From Bradyrhizobium sp. CIAT3101 (lineage in GTDB: Bacteria; Pseudomonadota; Alphaproteobacteria; Rhizobiales; Xanthobacteraceae), in the NCBI RefSeq assembly GCF_029714945.1, contig NZ_CP121634.1, positions 744,001-808,000 on the forward strand: a stretch of 64,000 nucleotides of DNA, in the 5' to 3' direction. Of the stretch, positions 45,402-53,929 are shown one piece after another. The position numbers and the translations under genes are program-made. Under the pieces are notes generated by a model. The model ran no database searches. It worked only from the letters and a program-made list of their open reading frames with translations, and was not told the DNA's origin. Numbering within the stretch: the stretch's first letter is position 1; each line of letters starts with the position of its first letter.

Positions 45402-45428
45402 CCGCGGCGCCCGAGACGGGCGCCGCGG
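45402..45428 (+). other. Perfect 12-bp stem-loop between ctaD and ctaB
   Basis: CCGCGGCGCCCG and CGGGCGCCGCGG pair perfectly around AGA. It has no T-run (GGCTCTATAAC follows), so it looks like an mRNA-stability or partial attenuation element that could keep ctaD expression above that of downstream assembly genes. Confidence 0.6.
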
Positions 45429-45453
45429 CTCTATAACGAAGCGAGTTAAACTA

Positions 45454-46398
45454 GTGTCCGTCCTCGACCAGAACGCCATCGACATCAATCCCCGCATCTC
45501 CGAGGCGGAGGTCGGCGACTACCTCGCGCTGCTGAAGCCGCGGGTGATGTCGCTCGTGATCTTCACCGCGCTGGTCGGAATGGCGATGGCGCCGGGACAC
45601 TTCCACTGGGTGCTCGCCATCACCTCGCTGCTCTGCATCGCCGTCGGTGCCGGTGCGTCCGGCGCGCTCAACATGGCGCTCGAGGGTGACATCGACGCCA
45701 AGATGTCGCGCACCGCGAACCGCCCGATCCCGCGCGGCCGCATCACCCGGCCCGAGGCGATGGCGTTCGGCATGACGCTCGCCTTCTTCTCGGTGATGAC
45801 GCTCGGCATCCTCGTCAACTGGATCGCGGGCGCGCTGCTCGCCTTCACCATCTTCTTCTATGTCGTGATCTACACGATGGGCCTGAAGCGCTGGACCGCG
45901 CAGAACATCGTGATCGGCGGCGCCGCCGGTGCGCTGCCGCCGGTGGTGGCCTGGGCCGCCGTGACCGGCAAGGTCGACGTCGAGCCGCTGCTGCTGTTCG
46001 CCATTATCTTCTTCTGGACCCCGCCGCACTTCTGGGCGCTGGCGCTGTTCCGCTCCGACGACTATGCCCGCGCCGGCATTCCGATGCTGCCCAACGTCGC
46101 CGGCCCCGACGCGACCCGTCTGCAGATCCTGCTCTACACCATCGTGCTGATCGCCGTGGCTGCGGCGCCCTGGGCGCTCGGCTATTTCGACGCCATCTAC
46201 GGCGTCACCTCGCTGGTGCTCGGCGCCGGCATGCTGGTGCTCGCGATCAACGTCTATGTCCGCCGCGGGCGCAGCCAGTCCTTGCGCGCGACACGCAAAC
46301 TGTTTGCCTTCTCGATCCTGTATCTGTTCGCGCTGTTCGCGACCTTGCTGGCCGAGGTCGTCTTCCGGGCGCTTGCTCCGATGGTTGGGGGCGCATGA
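45454..46398 (+). CDS. ctaB: Heme o synthase (protoheme IX farnesyltransferase)
   Basis: 314-residue UbiA-family membrane prenyltransferase, which converts heme b to heme o for cytochrome oxidase. The Asp-rich [24 protein letters not shown] motif and a second [14 protein letters not shown] are present, with about eight membrane helices. GTG start at 45454. The stop overlaps the next small gene by four bases. Confidence 0.96.
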   Translation: MSVLDQNAIDINPRISEAEVGDYLALLKPRVMSLVIFTALVGMAMAPGHFHWVLAITSLLCIAVGAGASGALNMALEGDIDAKMSRTANRPIPRGRITRPEAMAFGMTLAFFSVMTLGILVNWIAGALLAFTIFFYVVIYTMGLKRWTAQNIVIGGAAGALPPVVAWAAVTGKVDVEPLLLFAIIFFWTPPHFWALALFRSDDYARAGIPMLPNVAGPDATRLQILLYTIVLIAVAAAPWALGYFDAIYGVTSLVLGAGMLVLAINVYVRRGRSQSLRATRKLFAFSILYLFALFATLLAEVVFRALAPMVGGA

Positions 46399-46571
46399 TC
46401 ACGGCGATGGCTGACAAACCCGAGCCAGATGGAATCGTCCTCACCGAGGCGCAGAAGAAGAGCCGTCGTCAGCGCTCCATTGCGATTGCTTTGGCGCTCG
46501 GTGTGCTCGTCATCCTTTTCTTCGCCGTTACCATGGTCAAGGGACCCGGCGTTCTAGTTCGCCCGATGTGA
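46395..46571 (+). CDS. Small cytochrome-oxidase-cluster membrane protein (CoxF/CtaF-like)
   Basis: 58 residues with one membrane helix ([20 protein letters not shown]) preceded by a basic segment (QKKSRRQR). It overlaps ctaB by four bases and ctaG by four, so all three are coupled. Position and form match the small CoxF-type protein of alphaproteobacterial aa3 clusters. The role in oxidase assembly is not settled. Confidence 0.85.
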   Translation: MITAMADKPEPDGIVLTEAQKKSRRQRSIAIALALGVLVILFFAVTMVKGPGVLVRPM

Positions 46572-47233
46572 CAGAGATGGATCAGAAGCAGACCATATCG
46601 CAGGATCAGAGCCGAACGGCCAGGAAGGGTCGTTCAGGGGGCTTGGGTCGCGATGCGCTGGTCGCTTCGATCTGCGGCGGCGTGGTCGCGCTGATGGTCG
46701 GCGCGTCCTATGCGGCGGTGCCGTTCTACAACTGGTTCTGCCGCGCCACCGGCTTCAATGGCACGACCCAGGTCGCGACCTCGGCGCCGGCCACCGGCCC
46801 GATCGCACGCAAGATCGCGGTGCGCTTCGATTCCAACGTCGCGCCGGGCCTGCCCTGGAAGTTCGAGCCTGAGCAGACCGAGGTCGAAGTCAACATCGGC
46901 CAGGTCACCACGATCTACTACACCGTGACCAACCAGGCCGCGCGCACCACCTCCGGGCAAGCCGCCTACAACGTCGCACCGCTGACGGTCGGGTCCTATT
47001 TCCAGAAGATCAACTGCTTCTGTTTCACCGAGCAGACCATGGCGCCCGGCGAGAAGCGGGAGATGCCCGTGGTGTTCTACGTCGATCCGTCGATCGTCGA
47101 CGACCACGACAATGACGGGCTCGGCACCATCACGCTGTCCTACACGTTCTATCCGGTGAAGGATCCGGTGGTGAAGCCGCTCGCATCCGGTGACGACGAC
47201 AAACGCAAGGGAAATCTCCAGCCGCCGGGTTGA
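46568..47233 (+). CDS. ctaG: Cytochrome c oxidase assembly protein CtaG/Cox11
   Basis: Copper chaperone that delivers CuB to subunit I. 221 residues, one membrane helix ([22 protein letters not shown], about 30-52) and a periplasmic beta domain with the copper-binding [11 protein letters not shown] motif (CFCF, about 148-151) and [17 protein letters not shown] at 46568 overlaps the upstream stop; an ATG at 46577 is possible. Confidence 0.96.
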   Translation: MTEMDQKQTISQDQSRTARKGRSGGLGRDALVASICGGVVALMVGASYAAVPFYNWFCRATGFNGTTQVATSAPATGPIARKIAVRFDSNVAPGLPWKFEPEQTEVEVNIGQVTTIYYTVTNQAARTTSGQAAYNVAPLTVGSYFQKINCFCFTEQTMAPGEKREMPVVFYVDPSIVDDHDNDGLGTITLSYTFYPVKDPVVKPLASGDDDKRKGNLQPPG

Positions 47234-47296
47234 CGCTCAGGGTTGGAATAAGGGGATAAGTGCCGGACAGGCACGGGATTGAGGAGACAGACCGCA

Positions 47297-48193
47297 ATGG
47301 CTACCGCGCAAGGCAAGCATCACGACTACCATCTGGTCGATCCCTCTCCGTGGCCGGCGGTCGGCTCGATCTCGGCCTTCATCATGGCGGTCGGCGCGAT
47401 CACCTGGATGCATCACATGGTCTCGGCCGCGCCGATCATCTTCGGTATCGGCACCGTCGGCGTGCTCTACACCATGGCGAGCTGGTGGGGCGACGTGATC
47501 AAGGAAGCCCAGTACAAGGGCGACCACACCCGGGTTGTCCAGATCAGCCATCGCTACGGAATGATCCTGTTCATCGCCTCCGAGGTGATGTTCTTCGTTG
47601 CCTGGTTCTGGGCCTATTTCAACGCCGCGCTGTTCCCGGCCGACGCCGTCCACGCCACCCGCGACGCCGTGTTCGGCTGCGGCCTCGGCACTGCGGCTGG
47701 TGCGTGCACCGTGCCCGGCACCTGGCCGCCGCATGGCATCGAGACCTTCGATCCCTGGCATCTGCCGCTGCTGAACACGCTGATCCTGCTCACCTCCGGC
47801 ACCACGGTCACCTGGGCGCACCACGCGCTGCTCGAGAACGATCGCCAGGGCCTGAAGTACGGCCTGATCCTCACCGTCCTGCTGGGCGCGGCCTTCACCT
47901 GCGTGCAGGCCTATGAGTACAGCCACGCGGCGTTCTCGTTCGGCGGCAACGTCTACGGCGCGACCTTCTTCATGGCGACCGGCTTCCACGGTTTCCACGT
48001 GCTGGTCGGCACCATCTTCCTGCTGGTCTGCCTGCTCCGCGCCTATGCCGGCCACTTCACGCCGACGCAGCATCTCGGCTTCGAGTTCGCCGCCTGGTAC
48101 TGGCACTTCGTCGACGTGGTGTGGCTGTTCCTGTTCCTGTGCATCTACGTCTGGGGACACGGCGCCGAGGCCATGGCCCACGGCGCGCACTGA
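47297..48193 (+). CDS. ctaE: Cytochrome c oxidase subunit III (aa3)
   Basis: 298 residues with seven membrane helices. Family signatures include [55 protein letters not shown] and [32 protein letters not shown] precedes the start at 47297. Supports stability of the catalytic core. Followed by a strong terminator. Confidence 0.97.
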   Translation: MATAQGKHHDYHLVDPSPWPAVGSISAFIMAVGAITWMHHMVSAAPIIFGIGTVGVLYTMASWWGDVIKEAQYKGDHTRVVQISHRYGMILFIASEVMFFVAWFWAYFNAALFPADAVHATRDAVFGCGLGTAAGACTVPGTWPPHGIETFDPWHLPLLNTLILLTSGTTVTWAHHALLENDRQGLKYGLILTVLLGAAFTCVQAYEYSHAAFSFGGNVYGATFFMATGFHGFHVLVGTIFLLVCLLRAYAGHFTPTQHLGFEFAAWYWHFVDVVWLFLFLCIYVWGHGAEAMAHGAH

Positions 48194-48213
48194 GCCGCCG
48201 CGAATCGATCCGG

Positions 48214-48240
48214 AAAGGGCGGCCGCAGGGCCGCCCTTTT
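48214..48240 (+). terminator. Terminator after ctaE
   Basis: AAAGGGCGGCC-GCA-GGGCCGCCCTTTT stem and T-run, 20 bases past the ctaE stop. The DUF983 and surf1 genes further on may thus be read by partial read-through or by their own promoter. Confidence 0.85.
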
Positions 48241-48289
48241 GCTTTCCAGTGGCCGAGGCCAAACTGAAACTGTGATAGGCTTGCGCGTC

Positions 48290-48691
48290 ATGAGCGAACC
48301 TGCCGGCACTCCCGAGTCCCAGCCCACCGTCCTGCAGAGCGCACTGCGCGGGCTCGCGTGCAAATGCCCGCGTTGCGGTGAGGGCAAGCTCTATGCGGGC
48401 TTCCTGACGCTCGCGCCGTCCTGCAACCGTTGCGGCCTCGACTACGCCTTCATCGATGCCGGCGACGGACCGGCGATCTTCATCATCATGCTGGCCGGCG
48501 CGATCGTGGTCGGCTGTGCGCTCGTCGTCGAGGTCAAATATCAGCCGCCGTTCTGGCTGCACGCGGTGTTGTGGTTTCCGCTGATCCTCGCAACCACGCT
48601 GCTGCCATTGCGCTCCATGAAATCGCTGCTGATCGCGCTGCAATTCCACCACAAGGCAGCACCTGGCCGGCTGATCGACCGCGCGAAATGA
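48290..48691 (+). CDS. DUF983 family protein
   Basis: 133 residues with two membrane helices (about 60-80 and 85-105) and an N-terminal zinc-ribbon-like set of Cys (24, 26, 29, 45, 48 in CKCPRCGEG and CNRCGLDY). DUF983 genes are commonly next to cytochrome oxidase genes; their role is not established. The stop overlaps the surf1 start by four bases. Confidence 0.9.
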   Translation: MSEPAGTPESQPTVLQSALRGLACKCPRCGEGKLYAGFLTLAPSCNRCGLDYAFIDAGDGPAIFIIMLAGAIVVGCALVVEVKYQPPFWLHAVLWFPLILATTLLPLRSMKSLLIALQFHHKAAPGRLIDRAK

Positions 48692-49452
48692 GCGAGCTTG
48701 CGCGCAAGCCGGGCGTGGCCGGCTTCATGCTGTTCACGCTTCTGCTCACCGCGGCCTTTGTCGCGCTCGGTGTCTGGCAATTGCAGCGCCGTACCGCCAA
48801 GCACGAACTGATCGCCGCACTCACCGAGCGCCTCGCGGCAGCACCGATCGCGCTGCCGCCGCCGGCACAATGGGCCGCGCTGAATCCCGCGCGCGATGAA
48901 TTCCGTCGTGTCACTTTCACCGCAACCTATGCGGCCGCGCCGGATGCGATGGTCTATTCGTCCGGCTCCGCCGTCCGCAAGGATGCCTCCGGCCCCGGCA
49001 CCTGGGCCTTCCTGCCGGCACAGCTGCCGAGCGGCGAGATCGTCGTGATCGATGCGGGCTTCGTCGAGAACACGATGCAGGAGCGCAGTGTCGAGGATCG
49101 CGCGGTGAAGAAGCTCGTCACCGGCACGCCGGTCGCGCTCACCGGCTATCTGCGATTTCCCGAAGCGCCGGGATGGCTCACGCCGGCGGAAAACCGCGAG
49201 AAGCGGCTGTGGTTCGTGCGCGATCATCTGGCGATCGCAAGCGCGCTCGGCTGGGGGACGACCGCGCCGTTCTACGTCGACCTCGAGCAGCCGGCGCCCG
49301 AGAACAACATTCCACGCCCGGGGCCGCTCGACGTGAATCTGAAAGACGACCATCTGCAATACGCGATCACCTGGTTCGCGCTTGCGGGCGCGGTGCTGAT
49401 CGCATTCGCGGCGTGGGTGCGGGGACGACGAAAGAGCGCAGCGAATCCGTAA
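48688..49452 (+). CDS. SURF1-family oxidase assembly protein
   Basis: 254 residues with two membrane helices, at about 11-31 and 223-242, and a periplasmic domain between, with LGVWQLQRRTAKHELI and FVRDHLAIASALGW, NIPRPGPLDVNLKDDHLQYAITWFALAG. SURF1 assists heme a insertion into subunit I. It overlaps DUF983 and ends the oxidase cluster. Confidence 0.94.
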   Translation: MSELARKPGVAGFMLFTLLLTAAFVALGVWQLQRRTAKHELIAALTERLAAAPIALPPPAQWAALNPARDEFRRVTFTATYAAAPDAMVYSSGSAVRKDASGPGTWAFLPAQLPSGEIVVIDAGFVENTMQERSVEDRAVKKLVTGTPVALTGYLRFPEAPGWLTPAENREKRLWFVRDHLAIASALGWGTTAPFYVDLEQPAPENNIPRPGPLDVNLKDDHLQYAITWFALAGAVLIAFAAWVRGRRKSAANP

Positions 49453-49559
49453 GTTCCCGGAGGGAACCCGGTATCGCCCGGACTTTATTATTCAGCGCAT
49501 ATTCACGAGGGTGACCTTAAGCCGCCTCTGGATATTCCGCGGCAAACAGGATTGCTGGC

Positions 49560-49925
49560 GTGCGCGATTTCGATCAGATGGGACTTGTTGTCGATTGGGT
49601 AGATGCCTGCCGCAAGGGCGACCTCGCGACGCTGCTCGACCTCTATGCCGACGATGGCGAGGTCGAATGCACGTGCAACGGCATGCAGCTTTATCGCGGC
49701 CGGCGTGAGCTCGAGACCTATTGGGGTCCGAAGCTCAACGCGTTCTCGTCGGCGGGCTTCGGCCTCGAAGAGATCCATCCCGCGCAGAACGGCGTCGATC
49801 TCGAATACTCCGTCGCGGGCGCGCTGCGCATCCGCGCCTCGTTTCGCTTCAGTGCGGAAGGCAAGATCCACAGCACGCTGTGCGAACCGGCGCAGCAGGG
49901 TCCGCATCATTGCGGTGCGTGCTAG
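49560..49925 (+). CDS. NTF2-like protein
   Basis: 121 residues with a SnoaL/NTF2-like core (VVDWVDACRKGDLATLLDLYADDGEVECTCNG, YWGPKLNAF, LRIRASFRFSAEGKIHSTLCEP). It ends with a Cys-rich tail (HHCGAC). GTG at 49560 is the most upstream start; an ATG at 49578 is an alternative. Its stop overlaps the end of the convergent histidine kinase gene by four bases. Function unknown. Confidence 0.8.
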   Translation: MRDFDQMGLVVDWVDACRKGDLATLLDLYADDGEVECTCNGMQLYRGRRELETYWGPKLNAFSSAGFGLEEIHPAQNGVDLEYSVAGALRIRASFRFSAEGKIHSTLCEPAQQGPHHCGAC

Positions 49926-51274
49926 GGGGAAATCGAGACGTCCGCGAGCGGAAGGCGGCAGCGCACATAGGTTCGATCGTCCGCGCGCAGCAGTGACAGC
50001 GATCCGCTGAGCGCGCGCACGCGCTCATGCATGCCGGTGAGACCTCGGCCGAAGACATTATCGGTGGGAAAGCCGGCGCCGTCGTCAGAGATATCGATGG
50101 CGAGCGCCCCGCCGGCGATGCTCGCCTGCACATGGGCATTGCGTGCAGCGGCATGGCGCAGCACGTTGGTCAACGCCTCCTGGATCAGCCGATAGACAGT
50201 CTGGGCCAGCGGCCCGTCAATCCCGTTCAGACCAGGATCGAGCGCAGCCGTCAGGCCGATATGGGGCGCCTGTCTGCGGAAATTGTTGAGCAGCGTCTGC
50301 ACGCTGGCCTCGAGTCCCAATTCCTCGATGTAGAGTGGCCGCAGCCGGTCCAGGATGCGGCGGTTGGTGTGCTGCAGCGCCTCGACCGATCGCATCACCT
50401 CCTGCATGGAGTTGCCGAGATTTCCCGTCTGCGGCGACGCCTCGCTCAGCGCGATCGTGCCGGCACGGATGCTGAACAGCAGCGGGCCAAGCTCGTCATG
50501 CAGCTCGCGCGCGAGATCGCGGCGCTCATCGTCCTGCAGCGACACCATCCGGTGGAGCAGCTCGCGATTGTCCTGGCTCAATTGCGCGAGTGTCGCTGCC
50601 AGCGCGTTGGCTTCCTTGCAGCTCTGCCGGATTTCAGGCGGTCCGACCACCGGGATCGGCGTCGCATAATCACCGCGCCGGATGCGGGTGAGGCCCGCAC
50701 CGAGATCTTGCAGCGGACGCAGTGCCGAGCCTGCGAGCACGTAGGCGATGACTGCGGTCAGTCCGGCCAGTACGACGAGGACGCCGGCGAGCGCGAGAAA
50801 GCCGGCCCATGTCTCAAACAGCGCGGCCGACAGATCGGGCGAGAACACGATGTCGCCGACGCGCTGGCTGCCGATGGTAACGGGAAATGCGATATGCAGG
50901 TCGGGGACGGCGAGGAGATCGACGAACCATCCCGGCGGGCTATGCGGGCCCTGCAGGGGCCTCGGCGCAAACGGGGGAGAACCAGCCTCCGCGGAATGGA
51001 ATTGGATGTCAGACGACGCGTCGAGCCTCCCGACGAAATCGTCGAGGGTCCTGCGCGGGTTCTCGGACGACCGCAGGGCGCTGTTCAGGGCCTCGGCGAC
51101 CGCCCGGGTCGATCGCTGTGCCGGTTCGTTCTCTTCGGCGAGCTGGCCGGTTGTGAAAACGTGCAGGAGAATGCCGCCCATCAGCAGAGCCGCGATGAAC
51201 ATCACGCCGAGCGGAAGAAACAGCTGGGTCCTGAACGAGAGTCGTTGCCACATTAGGTCAATTCTAACGCGCAT
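49922..51274 (-). CDS. NarX/DegS-type sensor histidine kinase
   Basis: 450 residues. Two membrane helices (about 14-36 and 150-175) enclose a periplasmic sensor domain; a HAMP linker (about 175-225) and a HisKA_3 dimerisation domain follow. The phosphorylated His lies in LARELHDELGPLLFS (about 246-259), and the HATPase has IQEALTNVLRHAAARN, DISDDGAGF and GRGLTGMHERV. An ATG at 51253 is another possible start. Divergent from its response regulator. Confidence 0.93.
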   Translation of the reverse strand: MRVRIDLMWQRLSFRTQLFLPLGVMFIAALLMGGILLHVFTTGQLAEENEPAQRSTRAVAEALNSALRSSENPRRTLDDFVGRLDASSDIQFHSAEAGSPPFAPRPLQGPHSPPGWFVDLLAVPDLHIAFPVTIGSQRVGDIVFSPDLSAALFETWAGFLALAGVLVVLAGLTAVIAYVLAGSALRPLQDLGAGLTRIRRGDYATPIPVVGPPEIRQSCKEANALAATLAQLSQDNRELLHRMVSLQDDERRDLARELHDELGPLLFSIRAGTIALSEASPQTGNLGNSMQEVMRSVEALQHTNRRILDRLRPLYIEELGLEASVQTLLNNFRRQAPHIGLTAALDPGLNGIDGPLAQTVYRLIQEALTNVLRHAAARNAHVQASIAGGALAIDISDDGAGFPTDNVFGRGLTGMHERVRALSGSLSLLRADDRTYVRCRLPLADVSISP

Positions 51275-51308
51275 CGGCGGGATTTTCTCTTTCCATTTGT
51301 TCCCGCCG
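51275..51308. promoter_or_regulatory. Inverted repeat between the divergent two-component genes
   Basis: CGGCGGGA (51275-51282) and TCCCGCCG (51301-51308), perfect, 18-base spacer, within the 38-base gap between the starts at 51274 and 51313. If used, it would be the site for the response regulator to control both genes. Confidence 0.55.
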
Positions 51309-51312
51309 GTTT

Positions 51313-51984
51313 ATGAGTGAGATAACAAGAGAGCGTGCGATGCAAGATACCGCCAAGCTGGCGACCAGGGTCCTGATCGTCGACGACCATCCCGTGGTGC
51401 TGTCCGGTTGCCGCACCCTTTTCGCATCCGATCATTCGATCCGGATCGACGAGGCGACCGACGCGAAATCGGGCCATCGCGCCTATGTCAGCAAGCGGCC
51501 CGACGTGACCGTGATCGACATCAGCCTGCCTGATGTCTCGGGCTTCGAGCTGATGCGCCGGATCCGCAAGGACGATCCGGACGCCAAGATCATCATGTTC
51601 AGCATGAACGATGATCCGGCCTTCGTGGTGCGTGCCGTAGAGCTCGGGGCGCAGGGCTATGTCTCCAAGGGCGACGATCCCAGGATCCTGCTCAAGGCCG
51701 TGCGCAAGGTGGTCGCGGGCGATAACTACATTTCGCCGCAACTCGCGGAGGCCGTGACCTTCTCGGGCGCTGCGATCAAGGCCAATCCGGCCTCGCAGAT
51801 GACGCCGCGGGAGCTCGAAATTCTCCGCCTGCTCGGGCGCGGCAACAAGATCGTCGAGGTCGCCGAGGCGCTCGGCATCTCGTACAAGACCGTTGCCAAC
51901 ACCACGTCCCTGCTCAAGCAGAAGCTGGGGGCCAAGAACCACTCCGACCTGATCCGGATCGCGGTTGAAATCGGAATGACCTGA
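51313..51984 (+). CDS. NarL/LuxR-type response regulator
   Basis: 223 residues. Receiver domain (about 15-135) with RVLIVDDHPVVLSG (acidic pocket), the phospho-acceptor Asp in DVTVIDISLPDVSG and Lys in GAQGYVSKGDD, then a C-terminal LuxR helix-turn-helix (about 155-220, MTPRELEILRLLGRGNKIVEVAEALGISYKTVANTTSLLKQKLG). An ATG at 51340 is also possible. Divergent partner of the adjacent NarX-like kinase. The signal is unknown. Confidence 0.94.
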   Translation: MSEITRERAMQDTAKLATRVLIVDDHPVVLSGCRTLFASDHSIRIDEATDAKSGHRAYVSKRPDVTVIDISLPDVSGFELMRRIRKDDPDAKIIMFSMNDDPAFVVRAVELGAQGYVSKGDDPRILLKAVRKVVAGDNYISPQLAEAVTFSGAAIKANPASQMTPRELEILRLLGRGNKIVEVAEALGISYKTVANTTSLLKQKLGAKNHSDLIRIAVEIGMT

Positions 51985-52246
51985 CGCCGTCAGGGACTGG
52001 GCCGGCTGCTCCAGGATGCAGCCGGCTCAGTCGGCGGATCGGCACCGCCGCGCATCCGGGCAATGCGTGGACGACGGTGGATACCATCCGCCGACACAAT
52101 GGGCGGCTGAGGCCTTCGTTCCTTATCTGGCACCTCTATCGGGAAAAAACGGCAGTCAGGCCGGACGTCCGGCCGTCTGGTCGTCGGCCTCGACGCGGCG
52201 TATCGGGAAAAACAGGAACTTTTGGCGTCGCGCGCCGTTTTTGTGC
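51985..52246. other. Gap after the response regulator
   Basis: No supported gene. It holds the palindromic GGCCGGACGTCCGGCC at 52162-52177, and TATCGGGAAAAA occurs twice (about 52137 and 52201). The second half of the gap, 52247-52385, is treated as a possible RNA gene. Confidence 0.4.
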
Positions 52247-52385
52247 TTGACGATTTCGTGACAGGCGACGAAAGCTCGCGGGAACGATTTTTGGGGCTGA
52301 CGCCCCGGCACGGAAACCGGGTCTGCACACACAACGACAGACCTTCCAAGAGAAGGGCTGCGGCATCGCCGCAGCCCTTTTTCGT
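52247..52385 (+). ncRNA. Candidate small RNA with intrinsic terminator
   Basis: Starts after a TTGACG (52247-52252), which is like a -35, though no good -10 follows at 17 bases. It contains GGGGCTGACGCCCC and CCCGGCACGGAAACCGGG hairpins and ends with a strong terminator at 52353-52384. No open frame of quality is seen. It lies alone in a 525-base gene-free gap. It could instead be the end of a transcript from the response regulator. Confidence 0.4.
52353..52384 (+). terminator. Strong intrinsic terminator
   Basis: AAGGGCTGCGGC-ATC-GCCGCAGCCCTTTTTC: 12-bp stem and T-run. It is 369 bases beyond the nearest upstream gene, so it belongs to an unannotated transcript, probably the candidate RNA. 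Confidence 0.85.
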
Positions 52386-52470
52386 TGGGCATGGTGCGGC
52401 CCCGGAAAACACTCTATGGTGCCGCAAAGCCTCTGGCTGTGAACTAGGAACATCGTGAAATCAAAGGCTT

Positions 52471-52500
52471 AAGGCCCGAATTCAGCTCGGGCCGGCCTTT
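52471..52500 (+). promoter_or_regulatory. Leader hairpin upstream of thrC
   Basis: AAGGCCCGAATTCAGCTCGG ends in a pairing GGCCCGA / TCGGGCC, with an alternative AAGGCC / GGCCTT. It lies directly before the GGAGGG Shine-Dalgarno of thrC, so folding could affect translation start. No T-run follows, and it is not a classical attenuator leader peptide. Confidence 0.4.
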
Positions 52501-52510
52501 GGAGGGCAGT

Positions 52511-53929
52511 TTGACTCGTTATATCTCGACCCGGGGCGAGGCCCCTGAGCTTGGCTTCTGCGACGTGATGCTGACCGGGCTCGCCCGCGACGGCGGCCTG
52601 TATGTGCCGGTGACCTGGCCGCAGCTCTCCGTCGAGACCATCGCCGGCTTCTTTGGCCGCCCCTATTGGGAGGTCGCGGTCGACGTTATCCGTCCCTTCG
52701 TCGGCGGCGAGATTTCGGATGCCGAGCTCGGCCGCATGGCGAACGAGGCCTACGCCACCTTCCGTCATCCGGCCGTGGTGCCGCTGCGCCAGATGTCGCC
52801 GCATCAATTCGTGCTGGAGCTGTTCCACGGTCCGACGCTCGCCTTCAAGGACGTGGCGATGCAGCTGATCTCGCGGCTGATGGACCATGTGCTTGCCAAG
52901 CGCGGCCAGCGCACCACCATCGTGGTCGCGACCTCCGGCGATACCGGAGGTGCCGCGGTCGAGGCCTTCGCGGGGCTCGATAATGTCGACCTCATCGTGC
53001 TGTTTCCGCACAAGCGCATCTCCGAGGTGCAGCAGCGGATGATGACGACGACGGGCGCCGCCAACGTCCACGCGCTCGCCATCGAGGGCAATTTCGACGA
53101 TTGCCAGGCACTCGTGAAGGCGATGTTCAACAACCATCGCTTCCGCGATGCGACCTCGCTGTCCGGTGTCAATTCCATCAACTGGGCCCGCATCGTCGCG
53201 CAGGTGGTCTATTATTTCACCTCCGCGGTCGCCGCCGGCGCACCGGCGCGCGCGGTGGACTTCATCGTGCCGACCGGCAATTTCGGCGATATTTTTGCAG
53301 GCTACGTCGCCAAGCGCATGGGCCTTCCCGTGCGCACCCTGCGCATCGCCGCCAACGTCAATGACATCCTCGCCCGCACGCTCAAGACCGGCATCTACGA
53401 GGTGCGCGAGGTGCATGCGACCGCCTCACCCTCGATGGACATCCAGATCTCCTCGAATTTCGAGCGCCTGCTGTTCGAAGCGAGCAAGCGCGACGCGGCG
53501 AGCGTGCGCCGGCTGATGGACTCGCTGAAACAATCGGGCCGCTTCGTGCTGCCGGATGCGACGCTGGCCGCGATCCGCGAGGAATTCGACGCCGGCCGTG
53601 CCGACGAGACCGAAACGGCGGCTGCGATCCGTGCCGCCTGGCGCGAGGCCGGCGAGCTCGTCGATCCCCATACGGCCGTGGCGCTCGCCGTCGCCGATCG
53701 CGACACCACCGATACGACCGTGCCCAACATCGTGCTCTCGACCGCCCATCCCGCCAAATTCCCTGATGCCGTGGATGCGGCCTGTGGCCAGCGGCCGCAG
53801 CTGCCGGCCTGGCTCGACGGTCTCATGACCAAATCCGAACATATGAAGGTGATGAAGAACGATCAGGCCGAGGTCGAGCGGTTCGTGCTGTCGGTCAGCC
53901 GTGCCGCAAAACAGGGAGTTGCTGGATGA
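52511..53929 (+). CDS. thrC: Threonine synthase
   Basis: Converts O-phosphohomoserine to threonine with PLP. 472 residues; the N-terminal RYISTRGEAPELGFCDVMLTGLARDGGLYVP is typical. The PLP Lys113 is in GPTLAFKDVAMQ, with ATSGDTGGAAVEAF for phosphate binding and SINWARIVAQVVYY. The start is the TTG at 52511, following GGAGGG; a TTG at 52499 would place the Shine-Dalgarno inside the gene. The stop overlaps the M16 peptidase start (ATGA). Confidence 0.95.
   Translation: MTRYISTRGEAPELGFCDVMLTGLARDGGLYVPVTWPQLSVETIAGFFGRPYWEVAVDVIRPFVGGEISDAELGRMANEAYATFRHPAVVPLRQMSPHQFVLELFHGPTLAFKDVAMQLISRLMDHVLAKRGQRTTIVVATSGDTGGAAVEAFAGLDNVDLIVLFPHKRISEVQQRMMTTTGAANVHALAIEGNFDDCQALVKAMFNNHRFRDATSLSGVNSINWARIVAQVVYYFTSAVAAGAPARAVDFIVPTGNFGDIFAGYVAKRMGLPVRTLRIAANVNDILARTLKTGIYEVREVHATASPSMDIQISSNFERLLFEASKRDAASVRRLMDSLKQSGRFVLPDATLAAIREEFDAGRADETETAAAIRAAWREAGELVDPHTAVALAVADRDTTDTTVPNIVLSTAHPAKFPDAVDAACGQRPQLPAWLDGLMTKSEHMKVMKNDQAEVERFVLSVSRAAKQGVAG

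Noticed and set aside
51990..52427. 145-codon minus-strand frame in the gap after the response regulator
   Set aside because: Low-complexity Arg/Pro/Ser content, no ribosome site, and it is crossed by a strong terminator.
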